The notes under the pieces were generated by a model that ran no database searches, had not been told where the DNA came from, and saw nothing but the letters and a program-made list of their open reading frames with translations. Both the position numbers and the translations under genes were made by a program. 32,622 nt of DNA from an uncultured Methanobrevibacter sp. (lineage in GTDB: Archaea; Methanobacteriota; Methanobacteria; Methanobacteriales; Methanobacteriaceae), in contig NZ_ONER01000008.1 of NCBI RefSeq assembly GCF_900316895.1, positions 1 to 32,622 on the forward strand, given 5' to 3'. Of this stretch, positions 30,809 through 32,622 are shown piece after piece; position 1 is the first letter of the stretch; each line of letters opens with the position of its first letter.

Positions 30809-31375
30809 ATGAAAGAAATAGAAAAGATGCTAGCCGGACTCGAATACTGCTATGACGATGAGGAAATATCCCTAATGAAATTGAATGCAATCGAAAATGC
30901 CAACATTTTCAATTCTCTTGCAGAAGATGATTTGGACAAGCAGCATGAAGTGCTAACCGAGATTTTGGGTTCTGTAGGTGAAAAAGTGTGGATTGCAAAG
31001 CGATTCTGTTTCGATAATGGCAAAAACATTTACATCGGCAACAATTTTACTGCAAACTTCAATTTGACAATACTTGACATCAAAGAAGTGTACATTGGAG
31101 ATAATGTGATGATCGGTCCAAACACTACAATAACAACCGTTGGCCATCCATTATCCCCCAAAAAAAGACGTGAACATTTGGGACAGGCATCTGAAATCAG
31201 AATCGGCAATGATGTATGGTTAGGTGCCAACGTAACAATTCTTCCGGGAGTAAGCATCGGCGACAATGTGGTTGTTGGTGCAGGTGCAGTGGTCAGTAAA
31301 GACATCCCTGACAATTCCCTGGCAGTTGGAGTTCCCGCAAGGGTTATTAAAAAAATTGAAAATGATATTGATTAA
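30809..31375 (+). CDS. Hexapeptide-repeat O-acetyltransferase (maltose/galactoside type)
   Basis: A 188-residue acetyl-CoA-dependent transferase of the LacA/Maa family. The N-terminal helical Mac domain (KEIEKMLAGLEYCYDDEEISLMK) is followed by left-handed beta-helix repeats (IYIGNNFTANFN, VYIGDNVMIGPN, IRIGNDVWLGAN, VSIGDNVVVGAG). The catalytic His is H113 in TTVGHPL. The substrate is a sugar or similar hydroxyl compound, not determined. It has no Shine-Dalgarno sequence and may be leaderless. It is a single plus-strand gene between two minus-strand units. Confidence 0.9.
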   Translation: MKEIEKMLAGLEYCYDDEEISLMKLNAIENANIFNSLAEDDLDKQHEVLTEILGSVGEKVWIAKRFCFDNGKNIYIGNNFTANFNLTILDIKEVYIGDNVMIGPNTTITTVGHPLSPKKRREHLGQASEIRIGNDVWLGANVTILPGVSIGDNVVVGAGAVVSKDIPDNSLAVGVPARVIKKIENDID

Positions 31376-31391
31376 GCTCAAAAATAAAATC

Positions 31392-31431
31392 AAAAAAAAA
31401 TAAATATATAGCTTAAAAAATTAAGCTATAT
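31392..31431 (-). terminator. Intrinsic-type terminator of the DUF4013-like gene
   Basis: ATATAGCTTAA (31406-31416) pairs perfectly with TTAAGCTATAT (31421-31431) over a four-base loop. On the minus strand the stem contains the stop codon and is followed by a nine-base T run (31400-31392). It may also limit transcription from the convergent acetyltransferase gene. Confidence 0.75.
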
Positions 31432-32236
31432 CAGAATATAACAATCCAACAGCTCTTTGAGCAAAGAATAATAAGTATGGACTTATTATAATTGAAAGGA
31501 TTGCTAAAAATGGAACAGATGATAAAATCATCTCAATAACGGCAATAATTATGATAATCAATAAGATTACTACTATTACCTTACCTACACCTATTCTTCT
31601 TATGTCTTTTGCTGCTTCAACAACATTTAAAGCTTCACCTAGACTGCCAGTATTTGCCAATCTTGCTTGAGCCATAGTTTGTAAGAATGAAAAGATTACA
31701 AATAAGACTAAAGCAACCATAATAGTGATAGATAAAGAAATCATCAAATTGGCAATTGCCTGAGATGCAGCTTCAGACAATATAAAGGTGGAATTTCCCA
31801 TATAAACATTTTGTGCCTGTGACATAACTTCATTAGCAATTATCATAAAATTGCCGTAAATATTTGTAAGATATCCCACAACTACAACAATGAATGCAGG
31901 GATTATGAAGTAGACTATTGTGACAATGAAATTATTAAAACCAGTGATGAAATTTTCCCACCATTCAAACCCAGGAACTTCATCATCAAGCTCAATTCCA
32001 GATTTGATAATGCTGATTAAATAACCGGCCAATACCCATCCAATTAACATTGAAACAATAAAAGCTATTCCACCCCACATAAAACATTCAGGAGTAATGA
32101 ATCCTAATATATAAACAAATGTTCCTATAAAAGAAAATGCCCCCGCCAATATTGACAGTAAAACATAAATCACCAATACTTTTATGTCTTTTGATGGAAA
32201 GACAAAAGCATCCTTAATTATTTCTATTACATCCAT
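31421..32236 (-). CDS. DUF4013-like multi-pass membrane protein
   Basis: The 271-residue protein is almost wholly hydrophobic, with about six membrane segments. The N terminus MDVIEIIKDAFVFPSKDIKVLVIYVLLSILAG and the motif GYLISIIKSGIELDDEVPGFEWWENFITGFNNFIV resemble the DUF4013 family, which is common and multi-copy in Methanobrevibacter and Methanosphaera. No transport or catalytic motif is visible. It is a single gene with a TATA-like CTTTTAAATAAT upstream (about 32313-32302) and a hairpin terminator on its stop codon. The function is unknown. Confidence 0.75.
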   Translation of the reverse strand: MDVIEIIKDAFVFPSKDIKVLVIYVLLSILAGAFSFIGTFVYILGFITPECFMWGGIAFIVSMLIGWVLAGYLISIIKSGIELDDEVPGFEWWENFITGFNNFIVTIVYFIIPAFIVVVVGYLTNIYGNFMIIANEVMSQAQNVYMGNSTFILSEAASQAIANLMISLSITIMVALVLFVIFSFLQTMAQARLANTGSLGEALNVVEAAKDIRRIGVGKVIVVILLIIIIIAVIEMILSSVPFLAILSIIISPYLLFFAQRAVGLLYSDIA

Positions 32237-32419
32237 ATTTTCACCCCTATTTAACTTTTTTCATGCTCTTAAAAAGAGACAGTACTAATTTATTGTAAAA
32301 GTATTATTTAAAAGTTATTCAAAAAGATTTAACTGAATGAATTTATTTACTTGTTTTTATATATCATTAAACATAATTTTAATTAACATAGGATTGCTTT
32401 TTCCTATTTACAATAGCTT

Positions 32420-32540
32420 TATTGAACCTCTCCGACCTGTAGAGGTCGGAGATTCTTAGGTAATCCATTCTATATGAATGGAAAATATTCTAAGCTATCC
32501 CCCAGGTCCCCTAGGTTTATTTTTTTTTAGTGTTTTTAAC
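32420..32540 (-). ncRNA. Candidate TnpB guide RNA (omega/reRNA) and element right end
   Basis: Beyond the tnpB stop codon, the minus strand has a seven-pair hairpin TCCATTC/GAATGGA (32464-32482), a CTTAG/CTAAG pairing around it, and a 10-pair hairpin TCTCCGACCT/AGGTCGGAGA with a four-base loop (32429-32452). Structured DNA at this place in IS200/IS605 elements forms the right end and encodes the guide RNA scaffold. A TCAA just past the hairpin (32425-32422) resembles known right cleavage sites. The exact boundary is uncertain. Confidence 0.5.
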
Positions 32541-32622
32541 CCTTCGTTTAAGATGTTGATTGCTGCGTTGTGGTCTCTTTGATGTTGTGTGCCGCATTTT
32601 GGGCAATTCCATTGTCTGTCTT
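32495..32622 (-). CDS. tnpB: TnpB-type RNA-guided nuclease, C-terminal end (partial)
   Basis: The last 42 codons of an IS200/IS605 accessory nuclease gene are visible. They encode the second half of the zinc ribbon (WNCPKCGTQHQ), and RDHNAAINIL with the third RuvC catalytic Asp, where the usual motif is RDxNAAxNI. The tail GLKTLKKNKPRGPGG ends in TAG. The rest lies beyond the right edge, so intactness cannot be judged. TnpB cuts DNA at target sites next to a TAM using a guide RNA from the element's right end. No transposase tnpA is visible. Confidence 0.85.
   Translation of the reverse strand, partial: DRQWNCPKCGTQHQRDHNAAINILNEGLKTLKKNKPRGPGG

Larger units (their letters stand above)
32420..32622 (-). 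mobile_element. IS200/IS605-family element, right-end portion
   Basis: The tnpB 3' end with its downstream hairpins marks the end of an IS200/IS605-family element extending past the window. This family lacks terminal inverted repeats and target duplications, so the left boundary is set by the hairpin and the TCAA near 32422 and is approximate. Confidence 0.7.

Overview
The window looks like a chromosomal segment of a Methanobrevibacter-type methanogen (Methanobacteriales). The DNA is AT-rich and the information-processing genes are archaeal: RNase P proteins Rpp30 and Pop5, proteasome alpha, SBDS, exosome Rrp4/Rrp41/Rrp42 and a RecJ-like nuclease with a DnaJ-type zinc finger. HMG-CoA reductase for isoprenoid lipids, a nitrogen operon with an NrpR-type operator, DUF4013-like and zinc-ribbon membrane proteins, and bacterial-style cysE/cysK/cysS genes fit the same group. 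The genus is an inference from gene content. No gene-free stretch exceeds 300 bases.

Layout. 1-2906 (minus): unknown conserved protein, sucD, hmgA and the start of an unknown gene, closely packed. The hmgA frame is open but lacks the segment that normally holds a catalytic Asp. 3038-4323 (plus): aroD and an S24/S26-type signal peptidase. 4416-5983 (minus): amt-glnB behind an NrpR-type operator. 6185-10260 (plus): sequon-rich exported peptide, HD phosphohydrolase, UbiX-type prenyltransferase, cbiT, a membrane coiled-coil protein and mobA. 10257-15531 (minus): RNA-processing and proteasome superoperon (rnp3, rnp2, psmA, SBDS, rrp4, rrp41, rrp42), whose last stop codon overlaps that of mobA. 15603-21370: zinc-ribbon island with a membrane zinc-ribbon protein, a small winged-helix regulator, and a minus-strand run of membrane coiled-coil protein, RecJ-like nuclease, seven-zinc-ribbon protein and zinc-ribbon/HELGH metallopeptidase. 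21450-28680 (all minus): sulfur and cysteine island reading cysK, cysE, a Cys-rich HTH regulator, tRNA-Cys, cysS, metY, nifS, iscU and superoxide reductase. 28819-30763 (minus): aroA and nth. 30809-31375 (plus): hexapeptide acetyltransferase. 31421-32236 (minus): DUF4013-like membrane protein. 32420-32622: 3' end of an IS200/IS605-type TnpB gene with structured right-end DNA that could encode its guide RNA.

How the parts work together. The sulfur island covers cysteine synthesis (CysE, CysK), homocysteine synthesis (MetY), charging of tRNA-Cys (CysS beside its own tRNA), sulfur mobilisation into Fe-S clusters (NifS, IscU) and superoxide removal. Its promoters share an inverted repeat, ATAAC-N4-GTTAT: four copies before metY, two perfect copies before cysK and one near-perfect copy before cysE. 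The metY and cysK core promoters are identical over 16 bases. The HTH protein encoded straight after cysE, with two CxxC motifs, is the obvious candidate regulator. This apparent cysteine/sulfur regulon is the best candidate in the window for an undescribed system.
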